DNA from: CALLVY01 sp937899855
GTDB taxonomy: Bacteria; Bacteroidota; Bacteroidia; Chitinophagales; Saprospiraceae
Assembly (NCBI GenBank): GCA_039820405.1
Contig: JBCBQC010000002.1
Location: forward strand, 62,001-126,000
Length of the DNA: 64,000 nucleotides
Direction: 5' to 3'
Shown piece after piece: positions 8,660 to 17,326 of this stretch. How positions within the stretch are numbered: position 1 is the first letter of the stretch; every line of letters begins with the position of its first letter. The translations under genes and the position numbers were made by a program. Below the pieces are notes generated by a model. It worked only from the letters and a program-made list of their open reading frames with translations. It was not told the origin of the DNA and did not search any database.

Positions 8660-10024
8660 TCAAATAGTTTGTTGATCGTCAAAGGCTTCCAAGTAGTCTC
8701 CAATCCGACGTAGGAAAGAGCCCCCCAGAAAGCCATCGACCACACGATGATCGTAGGACAGCGACAAGAACATCAGGTGCCGGATCGCGATCACGTCGCC
8801 GTGCTCGGTTTCGAGTACCGCGGGCTTTTTGCGAATCGCGCCGGTGGCGAGAATAGCCACCTGGGGCTGGTTGATGATCGGAGTGCCCATGACGTTGCCA
8901 AACGTTCCGACGTTGGTGATGGTGATGGTACCATCCTGAATTTCCTCGGGCTTGAGCTTATTGCCCCGAGCCCGACCGGCCAAATCGTTGACGGCCTCGG
9001 TGAGGCCCAATAAATTGAGTCGGTCGGCATTTTTGATGACGGGAACGATCAGGTTGCCCGAAGGCAGGGCCGTGGCCATTCCCAGGTTGATGTTTTTCTT
9101 GACGAGGATATGGTTGCCATCGACCGATACGTTGACCATCGGGAAATCGCGGATGGCCTTGAGCATGGCCTCCATCATGATGGGCGTATAGGTGATTTTC
9201 TGGCCGTAGCGCTTTTGGAAGTCGACTTTGACCCGGTTGCGCCAGTTGACGATCTTGGTCATGTCCACCTCCACGAAAGAGGTGACGTGGGGCGAGGTTT
9301 GCTTGGAGCGCACCATGTGGTCGGCAATCAGCTTGCGCATCCGATCCATCTCGACGATTTCTACGTTGGCACCCACGGATACGGGGCTGGGGCTGGCGGG
9401 AGCGGCCGGACGAGCCGGACGAGCCGGCTGGGCGGGAGCGGCGGGTACGGGCGTAGCCACGGCAACGGGGGTTGGGGTAGCCACGGGGGCGGTCTGACGT
9501 TGGGTGATGTAGGCCAACATGTCTTTTTTGGTGACGCGGCCGTCTTTACCCGTACCGGGGACCCGTTCCAATTCGGTCATTCCGATGTTTTCGGCCAGGG
9601 CCATGTTGCGTACCAGGGGCGAGTAGAAACGGGCGCTACCGCTGCTGCCCACCGAGGCGGCAGCGGGCACGGGAGCCGGAGTGGTGACGACCGGAGCGGG
9701 GGCCGTCTCGACTTGCGGAGCGTGGCCATTGCTGGTGACGGCTTCGGCGACGTTGGGGGCGGGCGTATGCTCCACCACCTCCCCTTCCGTGGCAATCAGA
9801 GCGATGACCTTGCCGATTTCGACGGTGTCATTCTCTTGAAAAAGAATCTTGGCAATCGTTCCGTCGACCGGTGAAGGGACCTCCGAATCAACCTTATCCG
9901 TGGCAATTTCGAGGATGGTTTCATCAGTTTCGACGGTGTCACCCACCTGCTTTACCCACTTCAAAATGGTCGCTTCCATGATACTTTCCCCCATCTTGGG
10001 CATGATCAATTCTACTTGAGCCAT
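8660..10024 (-). CDS. 2-oxoacid dehydrogenase complex E2 (dihydrolipoamide acyltransferase)
   Basis: The 454-residue E2 subunit transfers acyl groups from lipoate to CoA in a 2-oxoacid dehydrogenase complex. An N-terminal lipoyl domain has the lipoylated lysine in EIATDKVDSE. A Pro/Ala-rich linker leads to a peripheral subunit-binding domain (about 130-170, ending GRVTKKDML). A second Pro/Ala-rich linker precedes the acyltransferase core, which has the catalytic motif SYDHRVVDG near the C terminus. E1 and E3 genes are not in the window, so pyruvate, 2-oxoglutarate and branched-chain complexes cannot be separated; a single lipoyl domain and the MPKMGESI start suit the 2-oxoglutarate or branched-chain type. 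A -7 box at 10077-10084 suggests its own promoter downstream of cinA. Confidence 0.93.
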   Translation of the reverse strand: MAQVELIMPKMGESIMEATILKWVKQVGDTVETDETILEIATDKVDSEVPSPVDGTIAKILFQENDTVEIGKVIALIATEGEVVEHTPAPNVAEAVTSNGHAPQVETAPAPVVTTPAPVPAAASVGSSGSARFYSPLVRNMALAENIGMTELERVPGTGKDGRVTKKDMLAYITQRQTAPVATPTPVAVATPVPAAPAQPARPARPAAPASPSPVSVGANVEIVEMDRMRKLIADHMVRSKQTSPHVTSFVEVDMTKIVNWRNRVKVDFQKRYGQKITYTPIMMEAMLKAIRDFPMVNVSVDGNHILVKKNINLGMATALPSGNLIVPVIKNADRLNLLGLTEAVNDLAGRARGNKLKPEEIQDGTITITNVGTFGNVMGTPIINQPQVAILATGAIRKKPAVLETEHGDVIAIRHLMFLSLSYDHRVVDGFLGGSFLRRIGDYLEAFDDQQTI

Positions 10025-10076
10025 AATTTGGTACTTGTTGTATTTGGTATTATTTGGTGCATCTCCTAAGAGGCCA

Positions 10077-10084
10077 CAAAATTA
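10077..10084 (-). promoter_or_regulatory. -7 box (TAATTTTG) for the E2 gene
   Basis: An exact TAnnTTTG match on the minus strand, 52 nt before the E2 start codon and between cinA and E2. No TTG at the classical -33 distance. Confidence 0.45.
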
Positions 10085-10090
10085 CGGGAA

Positions 10091-11332
10091 TTATCCCTCT
10101 AATAAAAATTTTCGAATCATATTTAGCGCCTGATTTCCAGTATATTGAATATTCTTCAAACGATCTTTTCCCAGGTTCAATTGCCGGGTTTGCACCCTTT
10201 GTTCGTCCCCCACCGCCAGCCAAATCGTGCCCACGGGTTTGTCGGCAGTACCCCCTCCCGGCCCCGCAATCCCGGAGATGGCAATGGCCACATCGGCCCC
10301 CAAGGTTTGGAGGACCCCCCGCACCATTTCGCGGACCGTAGCCTCACTCACTGCACCGTGTTGTACCAGGGTGGCCTCGCTCACGCCCAACTGCTCCATC
10401 TTCACTTCGTTGGCGTAGGCCACCACACTGCCCCGAAAATAGGCCGAAGAACCGGGAATCGCCGTGATTTGGTGGGCGACGTAGCCCCCGGTACAGCTCT
10501 CCGCCGTCGCCAGGTATTTGCCCCGATTTTGGAGCTCCCGCCCGACGACTTCCGCCAGCTTGGCCCGGCCGTAGCCAAAGATTAAGTCCGGTAAGAGCGC
10601 TTCCAACTGAGCCACCCGCTCGTCCAGCAATTGCTCGACTTCCGCCGTGCTGTCGGCCGTCGCCGTGAGGCGGAGGCGGACCACCCCGAGGCTGGGCAGA
10701 TAAGCCAGCTTGACCCGCTCGGGCAGGGCCGCCTCGAAATCGGCAATCCGTACGGCGATCCGGGATTCGCCCTCTCCGGCAGTCAGCACGGTCCGGTGGC
10801 CGATGGGCCGACCGGGAAAAGTCGTTTTTACCAGGGGCAGCACTTCGTTTTCCATCAGGTACTTCATTTCGTAGGGTACCCCGGGCATGGATACCACCAC
10901 CTGTCCGTCGCGTTCCATCCACATACCGGGGGCCGTTCCCATGCGGTTGGTGAGAATTTGGGCGTTGGCGGGCAGGTAGCACTGCTCGCGGTGGGCGGGC
11001 GTGGTTTCGCGGCCCAGCCGTTCGAAAAAGCTTAGGATGCGCTGGTAGGTGGCCTCGTGGAATTCCAATTCGACCCCGTAAAAATCGGCGAGGGTCTTTT
11101 TGGTGATGTCGTCCTTGGTGGGGCCCAGGCCGCCGGTCATCAGCACCAGGTCGGCTTTGTCGAGGGCGGCTTGGAGGCCTTCCGTGATGGCTGCGTGGGT
11201 GTCGCTGAGGGAGTAAATCTCGCGGACGCGGATGCCCTGCAGATTGAGTTGTTCCGCCATCCAGGCGGAGTTGGTATCGACGATCTGACCGATCAGGATT
11301 TCGTCGCCGATGGTGAGAAGGATGGCTTCCAT
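10091..11332 (-). CDS. cinA: CinA: competence/damage-inducible protein A, NMN deamidase
   Basis: The 413-residue protein has the two-domain CinA layout. The N-terminal molybdopterin-binding-like (MoCF/COG1058) domain is recognised by LLTIGDEILIGQIVDTN and MTGGLGPTKDD, and the C-terminal amidase domain by ATAESCTGGYV and ISGIAGPGGGTADKPVGT. The family hydrolyses nicotinamide mononucleotide to nicotinate mononucleotide and can have ADP-ribose pyrophosphatase activity, recycling pyridine nucleotides. Length is normal. It lies 9 nt downstream of birA and is probably cotranscribed with it. No competence genes are nearby, so a direct role in DNA uptake has no support here. Confidence 0.95.
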   Translation of the reverse strand: MEAILLTIGDEILIGQIVDTNSAWMAEQLNLQGIRVREIYSLSDTHAAITEGLQAALDKADLVLMTGGLGPTKDDITKKTLADFYGVELEFHEATYQRILSFFERLGRETTPAHREQCYLPANAQILTNRMGTAPGMWMERDGQVVVSMPGVPYEMKYLMENEVLPLVKTTFPGRPIGHRTVLTAGEGESRIAVRIADFEAALPERVKLAYLPSLGVVRLRLTATADSTAEVEQLLDERVAQLEALLPDLIFGYGRAKLAEVVGRELQNRGKYLATAESCTGGYVAHQITAIPGSSAYFRGSVVAYANEVKMEQLGVSEATLVQHGAVSEATVREMVRGVLQTLGADVAIAISGIAGPGGGTADKPVGTIWLAVGDEQRVQTRQLNLGKDRLKNIQYTGNQALNMIRKFLLEG

Positions 11333-11341
11333 GGATATTTT

Positions 11342-12106
11342 TTAGTGGACAAATGCGATTTCCCGCATAGCAAACAGTTCTTCCCCTCCATTGTGTTCAA
11401 TGCGGAGTTTTCCGGTGGGGCCCAGCCCGACGATCTGGCCCCAGAAAGTGGTGCCATCGGGCCGGCGGTAGGGGGCGTTTTGGCGGTAGCGGTAGAGCGT
11501 GCTGAGGTAATCCCGATGGAGGGAAGCCAGGTCTCCGCTCTTGAGTTGGAGGTAGCGCTTTTCCACGCTGTGGCAGAGCTGGCTAAGGACTTCGTGGAGG
11601 TCCCATTCGCGGCCCGTTTCGAGGGCCAGGGAGGTGGGATTGGGGAGTCGTTTGCTAAATTGGATTTGATTGACGTTGAGGCCAATGCCAACTACGGAGG
11701 TGTTGAGGTGCCGGGAAGTGAGGGTGTTTTGCACCAGAATTCCCCCTATTTTGCGATCGCGGACGTAAATGTCGTTGGACCACTTGACTTTAAGGCCATT
11801 TGCCATGTATTTTGCAATACCGTCGAAGACCCCAAGCGCAATGGCCTGATTGAGTGTGAATTGTTGTTGTGGAGCGATGAATCGTGGATAAAGGATAATG
11901 CTTACAGTAAGGTTTTTGTGGGCTTCGCTTTCCCAATGCCTGCCAATTTGACCCCTTCCAAGCGTTTGCTCTGATGCCGAAATGACAGTTCCTTCACTTG
12001 GATTGCTTTTTGATACCAGACCCAATGCGTACTGGTTGGTGGATTCCAACTGTAGATGATGCGATAGAACTTTACCGATGAAAAGGGTGTTTCCTATAGT
12101 ATCCAA
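11342..12106 (-). CDS. birA: Biotin-[acetyl-CoA-carboxylase] ligase BirA
   Basis: BirA activates biotin to biotinyl-AMP and attaches it to the biotin carrier subunit. The 254-residue protein has the ligase core motifs TLGRGQIGRHWES (the GRGRxGR biotinyl-AMP loop), KVKWSNDIYV and GGILVQ, then a short C-terminal domain. No DNA-binding N-terminal helix-turn-helix is present, so it is a monofunctional ligase rather than a repressor. The start is a TTG codon at 12106. It is divergent from rsfS across about 150 nt and precedes cinA by 9 nt. The birA / rsfS / ftsH neighbourhood is, to my knowledge, common in Bacteroidota. Confidence 0.93.
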   Translation of the reverse strand: MDTIGNTLFIGKVLSHHLQLESTNQYALGLVSKSNPSEGTVISASEQTLGRGQIGRHWESEAHKNLTVSIILYPRFIAPQQQFTLNQAIALGVFDGIAKYMANGLKVKWSNDIYVRDRKIGGILVQNTLTSRHLNTSVVGIGLNVNQIQFSKRLPNPTSLALETGREWDLHEVLSQLCHSVEKRYLQLKSGDLASLHRDYLSTLYRYRQNAPYRRPDGTTFWGQIVGLGPTGKLRIEHNGGEELFAMREIAFVH

Positions 12107-12258
12107 TCCAAGATATTTACTAGTTTTGTACGTTTAGGAGCCCTCGGGTTCCTCTTTTCCAAAACTTTTTTAGAGGATATTACACTAAAATTTAAACGCT
12201 TTGCCGCTACTGCCGTTCCCGGTGTAGGGTTCCGCGCAAAAGTAACAAAAAAGACAAT

Positions 12259-12642
12259 TTGAGTACACAAAATCGCGCGCCAATACAACTGTCCGTCGAA
12301 GCCCTGAACGATTTGATCATTGACTCCATTCAGGACATCAAAGGCAAAAACATCGTCAAGCTTGACTTGCGACAGCTGGAAGAGGCCCCAACGGATTTCT
12401 TCATTATTTGCGAAGGAGATTCGAACACCCAGGTCAATGCCATCGCCAATAACATCTACGGTCGCCTCAAAAAGGAAGGCAATTTGTTGCCGAGCAATTT
12501 TGAGGGCCAGCAAAACGGCCTGTGGATCCTCCTGGACTACTTCGACACCGTCATCCACGTTTTTTACAAGGATACGCGGGGCTTTTACGAGCTCGAAGAC
12601 CTCTGGAGCGACGCGATTTTTACGGAGTATCAGAGTTTCTAG
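12259..12642 (+). CDS. rsfS: Ribosome silencing factor RsfS
   Basis: A 127-residue RsfS/Iojap-family protein. The family binds ribosomal protein uL14 and blocks joining of the subunits when nutrients are scarce. Diagnostic segments are IDSIQDIKGKNIVKLDL, TDFFIICEGDSNTQVNAI and the C-terminal WILLDYFDTVIHVFY. The start is TTG at 12259; no in-frame ATG fits the family's N terminus. It is followed 109 nt later by ftsH in the same direction. Confidence 0.95.
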   Translation: MSTQNRAPIQLSVEALNDLIIDSIQDIKGKNIVKLDLRQLEEAPTDFFIICEGDSNTQVNAIANNIYGRLKKEGNLLPSNFEGQQNGLWILLDYFDTVIHVFYKDTRGFYELEDLWSDAIFTEYQSF

Positions 12643-12751
12643 GTCGTTTTCGTAAGATTTCTGCCACATTACGTCGATAAAGATCAACGCTTAGTAGCCT
12701 TTTACGTTCTAATAGGACACTACCATACAACTTCAAAGCAATCCAAGATTA

Positions 12752-14725
12752 ATGGAAAATAGAAATAATAGAATGCCCAATAATGCCCCAAAATTCAATT
12801 CTTATTGGATTTATGGCTTGTTGGCAGTATTTCTCATCGGACTGAATTTCTACAGCCTGACGAGTACGACCACCAAGATGATCAACATCGGTGAGTTCAA
12901 CAAAATGATCCGGGAAGGGGATGTCAAGGAAGTGGACATCATCAACAAGGAAATCGTCCAAGTTTACCTCAAGGACGAGCGCGTCGATAAGTACCCGGAG
13001 GCGGCGACGAGTAAATTTGGTCAGCCGCGGCCCCATTTCGAATTCCGCGCCGGATCGCTGGAAGGCTTCGAGAAAAACCTCAAGGACATCCAAGAGGATG
13101 AAGATATTCCCGCCAGTGAGTGGATCTACCCCGATTACAAGGTCAAACACAACTGGCTAGCCCCTATCGTCAACTGGATTCTACCCATCGTCATCATCAT
13201 CGCGATTTGGGTCTTCATCATGCGCCGCGTCGGTGGGGCGGGTGGTGGCCCGGGCGCTCAGATTTTTAACATCGGTAAATCCAAAGCCACCCTCTTCGAC
13301 AACAATACCAAGGTGACGGTTACCTTCCAGGACGTCGCGGGTCTCGACGAGGCCAAGGAGGAGGTGATGGAGGTCGTCGATTTTCTCAAACATCCGAAAA
13401 AGTACACCGCCCTGGGAGGTAAGATTCCCAAAGGGGTGCTCTTGGTCGGCCCTCCGGGAACGGGTAAAACCCTCCTGGCCAAAGCCGTAGCCGGTGAAGC
13501 GGGCGTTCCCTTCTTCTCCATTTCGGGCTCCGACTTTGTCGAGATGTTCGTGGGAGTAGGGGCCTCTCGGGTTCGGGACCTGTTCAAGCAAGCCCGCGAA
13601 AAAGCGCCCTGTATCGTATTTATCGACGAAATCGACGCCATCGGTAGAGCGCGGGGCAAGGGCGCCATGCAGGGTGGCAACGACGAGCGGGAAAATACGC
13701 TCAACCAGCTGCTGGTCGAAATGGATGGATTCAGCACCGATAAGGGAGTCATTCTGATGGCGGCCACCAACCGCCCCGACGTCCTCGACAGTGCCCTACT
13801 CCGCCCCGGCCGCTTCGATCGCCAGATCGGTATCGACCGCCCCGATTTGAAAGGCCGGGAGGCCATCTTCAAGGTTCACCTCAAGAACATCAAATACGGC
13901 AAGGACATCCACTCCGAAGCCCTCGCCGAGATGACGCCCGGTTTTGCCGGTGCCGATATCGCCAATATCTGTAACGAAGCCGCCCTGATCGCCGCCCGTC
14001 GCAACAAGAAAGAAATCGACATGGACGATTTCAACTACGCCCTCGACCGGGTCATCGGCGGTTTGGAAAAGAAAAATAAAATCATCTCTCCCGAGGAGAA
14101 GAAAATCATCGCCTACCACGAAGCGGGACACGCCATCTGTGGTTGGTTCCTGGAGCACGCCTCGCCCCTCGTCAAGGTGACCATCGTCCCCAGGGGCATC
14201 GGAACGCTGGGTTACGCCCAGTACCTGCCCAAAGAAGAATACATCACCCGCACCGAGGCCCTACTCGACCGGATGTGTATGACCTTTGGAGGTCGGGCTG
14301 CCGAGGAAGTAACCTTTGGAAAGATTTCCACCGGCGCCCAGAGTGATCTCGACCAAGCCACCAAAATGGCCTACAGCATGATCGCCGTATTCGGAATGAA
14401 CGACAAAGTCGGTAACGTTTCCTTCTACGGCATGCAACAGGACCAATTCCAAAAGCCTTACTCCGACGAGACGGCTCGCCTGATCGACGATGAGGTGCGC
14501 AACATGCTCGAAGATCAGTACAAGCGGGCCAAGAATTTGCTCCGCGAAAAACGCCACGAACTGGAATTATTGGCCAATGCCCTCCTGGAAAAGGAAGTAC
14601 TCCTCAAATCCGACATCATCAAAATGATCGGGCTGCGTCCGGTCGATGCGATTGTGGCGGAGAAGGATAAAACGCCCCCCAGCCTCAGCCGCCCCGAGGA
14701 CCTGGCCAGCGAAAACGAGGCCTAA
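12752..14725 (+). CDS. ftsH: ATP-dependent zinc metalloprotease FtsH
   Basis: A 657-residue membrane-anchored AAA protease for quality control of membrane and regulatory proteins. It has an N-terminal transmembrane helix (about 17-35), a periplasmic domain and a second helix (about 140-158). The AAA module has Walker A GPPGTGKT at residues 233-240, Walker B IVFIDEID and the second region of homology ending LLRPGRFDR. The M41 protease domain carries the zinc site HEAGH at residues 456-460, with the third ligand expected in SDLDQAT near residue 532. Length and all catalytic residues are intact. A strong hairpin follows directly (14746-14778). Confidence 0.97.
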   Translation: MENRNNRMPNNAPKFNSYWIYGLLAVFLIGLNFYSLTSTTTKMINIGEFNKMIREGDVKEVDIINKEIVQVYLKDERVDKYPEAATSKFGQPRPHFEFRAGSLEGFEKNLKDIQEDEDIPASEWIYPDYKVKHNWLAPIVNWILPIVIIIAIWVFIMRRVGGAGGGPGAQIFNIGKSKATLFDNNTKVTVTFQDVAGLDEAKEEVMEVVDFLKHPKKYTALGGKIPKGVLLVGPPGTGKTLLAKAVAGEAGVPFFSISGSDFVEMFVGVGASRVRDLFKQAREKAPCIVFIDEIDAIGRARGKGAMQGGNDERENTLNQLLVEMDGFSTDKGVILMAATNRPDVLDSALLRPGRFDRQIGIDRPDLKGREAIFKVHLKNIKYGKDIHSEALAEMTPGFAGADIANICNEAALIAARRNKKEIDMDDFNYALDRVIGGLEKKNKIISPEEKKIIAYHEAGHAICGWFLEHASPLVKVTIVPRGIGTLGYAQYLPKEEYITRTEALLDRMCMTFGGRAAEEVTFGKISTGAQSDLDQATKMAYSMIAVFGMNDKVGNVSFYGMQQDQFQKPYSDETARLIDDEVRNMLEDQYKRAKNLLREKRHELELLANALLEKEVLLKSDIIKMIGLRPVDAIVAEKDKTPPSLSRPEDLASENEA

Positions 14726-14745
14726 GCCTCCATTGCCCAATTGGT

Positions 14746-14778
14746 GAGCGCCATGTAGGAAAGCCCTACATGGCGCTC
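14746..14778 (+). terminator. Hairpin terminator after ftsH
   Basis: A perfect 14-bp inverted repeat (GAGCGCCATGTAGG / CCTACATGGCGCTC) around a 5-nt loop starts 20 nt after the ftsH stop codon. A short T run (TAGTTTTAG) follows. The right arm contains an in-frame ATG at 14770, which is why the next gene's start was placed further in. Confidence 0.75.
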
Positions 14779-14780
14779 CG

Positions 14781-14788
14781 TAGTTTTA
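14781..14788 (+). promoter_or_regulatory. Possible -7 box for the methyltransferase gene at 14794
   Basis: TAGTTTTA has one mismatch to TAnnTTTG and ends 5 nt before the chosen ATG. It lies immediately after the ftsH terminator stem. No -33 TTG is seen. Confidence 0.35.
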
Positions 14789-14793
14789 GCCCC

Positions 14794-15570
14794 ATGCCCC
14801 AGCTCCTCCCCCCTCCCCTCCACCAACGACGCGGCATCCCATTCTACCACGCCAAGAGCGAAGCCGAATTTAGCCGCGATCCCTACGAACGTTACGACCA
14901 AATGGTACGCCGCCAGACGGTACTCCATTTTAGCCAAGCACTCGGGGACGCTTATCCCTTTCGGGAACTGTGGAACTGGTGGCGGGCGGAACTGCTAAAG
15001 TCGCCAGGGGGAGCCGTCGCAGAGATCGGTTGTGGATTGGCACGGCTGCTTGGTGAGGGGGCGGCCCAACAACCCAAGCGGCAGTTTTACGGCCTCGACT
15101 ACAGCTACCAAATGCTCAAATGGGCCAAGGCCTACTGGGTGGATGGGCAAACGATGGCGGTCGGCTGGCCGGAGCGGGGTTTTCCCCTCCAGCAGCTAGC
15201 GGGGCAGCGGCGGGGCAATCTGCACCTGGCCCTCGCCAAGGCCGAGGCCCTACCCTTCCCCGAAGCCTCCCTGGACCTCGTCTACAGCAGTTTTCTCCTC
15301 GATCGGGTCGGGGATCCCGGCCGGGCCCTATTCGAAATGCAGCGCGTCCTACGCCCCGGTGGCGTCCTACTCCTGGCCAGCCCCCTCAACTTTCAGCAAG
15401 CCCAGCACTGGACCGACTGGGCCCGCGAGGGCGCCATCACTGGCCAACTCCGAGCCTGGGGGATGAAGGAGGTCCACTCCTACCCCACACTAGCCCTGTA
15501 CGAACCCCTCGACCCAGCGGGCAACCAAATCCAGTGGATCTGTCGCCGCTTTCGAGCCGTCAAAGGCTAG
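14794..15570 (+). CDS. Class I SAM-dependent methyltransferase
   Basis: A methyltransferase of about 258 residues from the ATG at 14794. Motif I is AVAEIGCGLARLLG, followed by an acidic residue in FYGLDYSYQML. The EALPFPEASLDLVYSSFLLD segment and the VLRPGGVLLLASP strand are typical of type 11 methyltransferases. The substrate is unknown. An ATG at 14770 would add eight residues, but it lies inside the terminator stem of ftsH. The gene is convergent with a second methyltransferase, the two stop codons being 17 nt apart; the two proteins are not obviously close relatives. Confidence 0.8.
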   Translation: MPQLLPPPLHQRRGIPFYHAKSEAEFSRDPYERYDQMVRRQTVLHFSQALGDAYPFRELWNWWRAELLKSPGGAVAEIGCGLARLLGEGAAQQPKRQFYGLDYSYQMLKWAKAYWVDGQTMAVGWPERGFPLQQLAGQRRGNLHLALAKAEALPFPEASLDLVYSSFLLDRVGDPGRALFEMQRVLRPGGVLLLASPLNFQQAQHWTDWAREGAITGQLRAWGMKEVHSYPTLALYEPLDPAGNQIQWICRRFRAVKG

Positions 15571-15587
15571 AAGGCCCTGAGCTTCCC

Positions 15588-16361
15588 TCAGGAACGAACG
15601 AAAACCAGTTTGGTCAGGTCCGTTTTGGCCTTAAAGACCTTGTCGAGTTGTTTGGTAAGGGGTAGGCTGATGTTTTCGAGAAAATGGGAAAATTGGTTGA
15701 GGGGTTCCCCTTCCTGGCGACGACGCGGATTGAGTAGTTTGCGCACCGCCCCGCAGAAGAGGTAGCTGGTGTAGATGTTGATGTATTCCGTTTCGACGAG
15801 TTGGAAGCCTTGCTTTTCGCAGACCTCGGCGTAGTCGCTGATGGGACGCCAATAACAGAGTTCGTCACCCGCGAGGGTGGGATTGGTTTGTTCGAAAAGG
15901 ACCACTTTTTCGCGGGTACTGCGGCAGATTTCTCCCAGCAATTGACGCATCATGGCGTGATCGGTATTGTGCTGGAGGACGGTCGCCGTGATGGCGATAT
16001 CGATAAATTGGTCGTCGAAAGGCAGCTGGGTACCGTTAATTTTGTGGAAGGTGATGTCGTTGCCAGCGTTGTTTTTGCGGGCCAGGTCGAGCATGCTTTG
16101 GGAAATATCGACGGCGTGGAGTTCGCGGGGGCCGAGGGTACTCAGCACGCGCAGGTTACCGCCGGGGCCGCTGCCGACTTCGAGGACCCGCCGACCACTA
16201 AAGTCGACGGAGCGGAGCAGCTCAAGAAAGCGCGTTCTTTTGTAGCGGTAGAAGGGCTCGTCGTCCCCAGCAATAACGTTTTGATCCTCTCGCGAGGCGA
16301 TCCGATCGGCCACTTCGGACCAGTAGGGTTCGGGATGATAAGCTTTTTCTTCTTCAGACAT
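15588..16361 (-). CDS. Class I SAM-dependent methyltransferase
   Basis: A 257-residue methyltransferase with motif I VLEVGSGPGGNLRVL, the acidic motif ELHAVDISQSML, and a LPFDDQFIDIAITATVLQHN segment typical of type 11/25 methyltransferases. The C-terminal ~80 residues, including a stretch around YTSYLFCGAVRKL, are probably the substrate-specific part. The substrate cannot be inferred. It shares no operon with its neighbours: it is convergent with the 14794 methyltransferase, and the gene upstream is followed by its own terminator at 16411-16453. Confidence 0.8.
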   Translation of the reverse strand: MSEEEKAYHPEPYWSEVADRIASREDQNVIAGDDEPFYRYKRTRFLELLRSVDFSGRRVLEVGSGPGGNLRVLSTLGPRELHAVDISQSMLDLARKNNAGNDITFHKINGTQLPFDDQFIDIAITATVLQHNTDHAMMRQLLGEICRSTREKVVLFEQTNPTLAGDELCYWRPISDYAEVCEKQGFQLVETEYINIYTSYLFCGAVRKLLNPRRRQEGEPLNQFSHFLENISLPLTKQLDKVFKAKTDLTKLVFVRS

Positions 16362-16410
16362 GGCGGTAAACAGTTCGATAATCGCGTAAATATAGCGAAG
16401 TTTTGACCGT

Positions 16411-16453
16411 CAAAAAAACCAATCGGTATCTCTGGCATCAGAGATACCGATTG
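16411..16453 (-). terminator. Rho-independent terminator after the response regulator gene
   Basis: A perfect 15-bp stem (arms 16420-16434 and 16439-16453) with a 4-nt loop. On the minus strand it is followed by seven T residues. It starts about 30 nt after the stop codon at 16484. Confidence 0.9.
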
Positions 16454-16483
16454 TGGGCGTACGCGCCCCTGAATTACTGGCGA

Positions 16484-17221
16484 TTAAGCCTCTTTTTCGC
16501 TCCGGACGAGTAGTTGGAAGCCATTACCGTGAATGTTGACGATCTCGATATTGGAATCGCCCTTGAGGTATTTGCGCAGTTTGGTGACGAAGACGTCCAT
16601 ACTGCGGGCGGTGAAGTAGTTGTCCTCGCCCCAGATTTTGGTCAGGGCTTCCGAGCGGGGCAGGATATCGTTGAGGTGGGTGCAGAACATCCGTAGGAGT
16701 TGGGCTTCCTTGGGCGACAGCTTGGCCTTTTCGGCTTCCTCGCCCTTGGCATCGCGTAGGGTGAGAATGCGCAGGGGGAAATTGAAGTGGTACTGACCAA
16801 TTTCAAACTCCTTTTCTTCCTCTTCCTTGTTCTCCCCCCCTTTGCCCTGGCTGCGTTTGAGGATGGCCTGGATGCGGTACAACAATTCTTCCGAGTTGAA
16901 GGGCTTGGAGATGTAATCGTCCGCTCCGATCTTAAATCCTTCCAGAACGTCCTCCTTCATGGTCTTGGCCGTCAGAAAAATGATGGGCATGGTCGTATCG
17001 ATCTCCCGAATTTCTTTGGCCAGGGTAAAACCATCTTTCTTTGGCATCATCACGTCGAAAATGCAGAGGTCGTAATTCCCTTTTTTGTAGCTTTCCAAAC
17101 CTTCCACCCCATCCGTAGCCAGGGTAACTTCATAATCGTGCATCTCCAGGTAGGAGCGCAAGACGTCTCCAAAATTCTGATCGTCCTCTACCAATAAAAT
17201 TCGATTGTTTGCAGTTGCCAT
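16484..17221 (-). CDS. OmpR/PhoB-family response regulator, RprY-like
   Basis: A 245-residue two-component regulator. The receiver domain has the acidic pair in LLVEDD, the phosphoacceptor Asp56 in CIFDVMMP, the conserved Thr/Lys in FLTAKT and KPF. After a highly charged linker (about 125-140, rich in Glu and Lys) comes a winged-helix DNA-binding domain with KLSPKEAQLLRMF and ARSMDVFVTKLRKYL. It resembles RprY of Bacteroides. It lies 105 nt downstream of the sensor kinase gene on the same strand and is followed by a strong terminator, so the pair forms a short transcription unit. The controlled genes are not identifiable here. Confidence 0.93.
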   Translation of the reverse strand: MATANNRILLVEDDQNFGDVLRSYLEMHDYEVTLATDGVEGLESYKKGNYDLCIFDVMMPKKDGFTLAKEIREIDTTMPIIFLTAKTMKEDVLEGFKIGADDYISKPFNSEELLYRIQAILKRSQGKGGENKEEEEKEFEIGQYHFNFPLRILTLRDAKGEEAEKAKLSPKEAQLLRMFCTHLNDILPRSEALTKIWGEDNYFTARSMDVFVTKLRKYLKGDSNIEIVNIHGNGFQLLVRSEKEA

Positions 17222-17326
17222 TGTCTTACTTTTAGGCCATTAAAAATAGCGTTTTTCAAAAAAGTGGGTACCGAATGAAGCCTTACGTCCCAAAAGCAAG
17301 GAGTCCAAAGTCGGTTCGTTCGTGCC

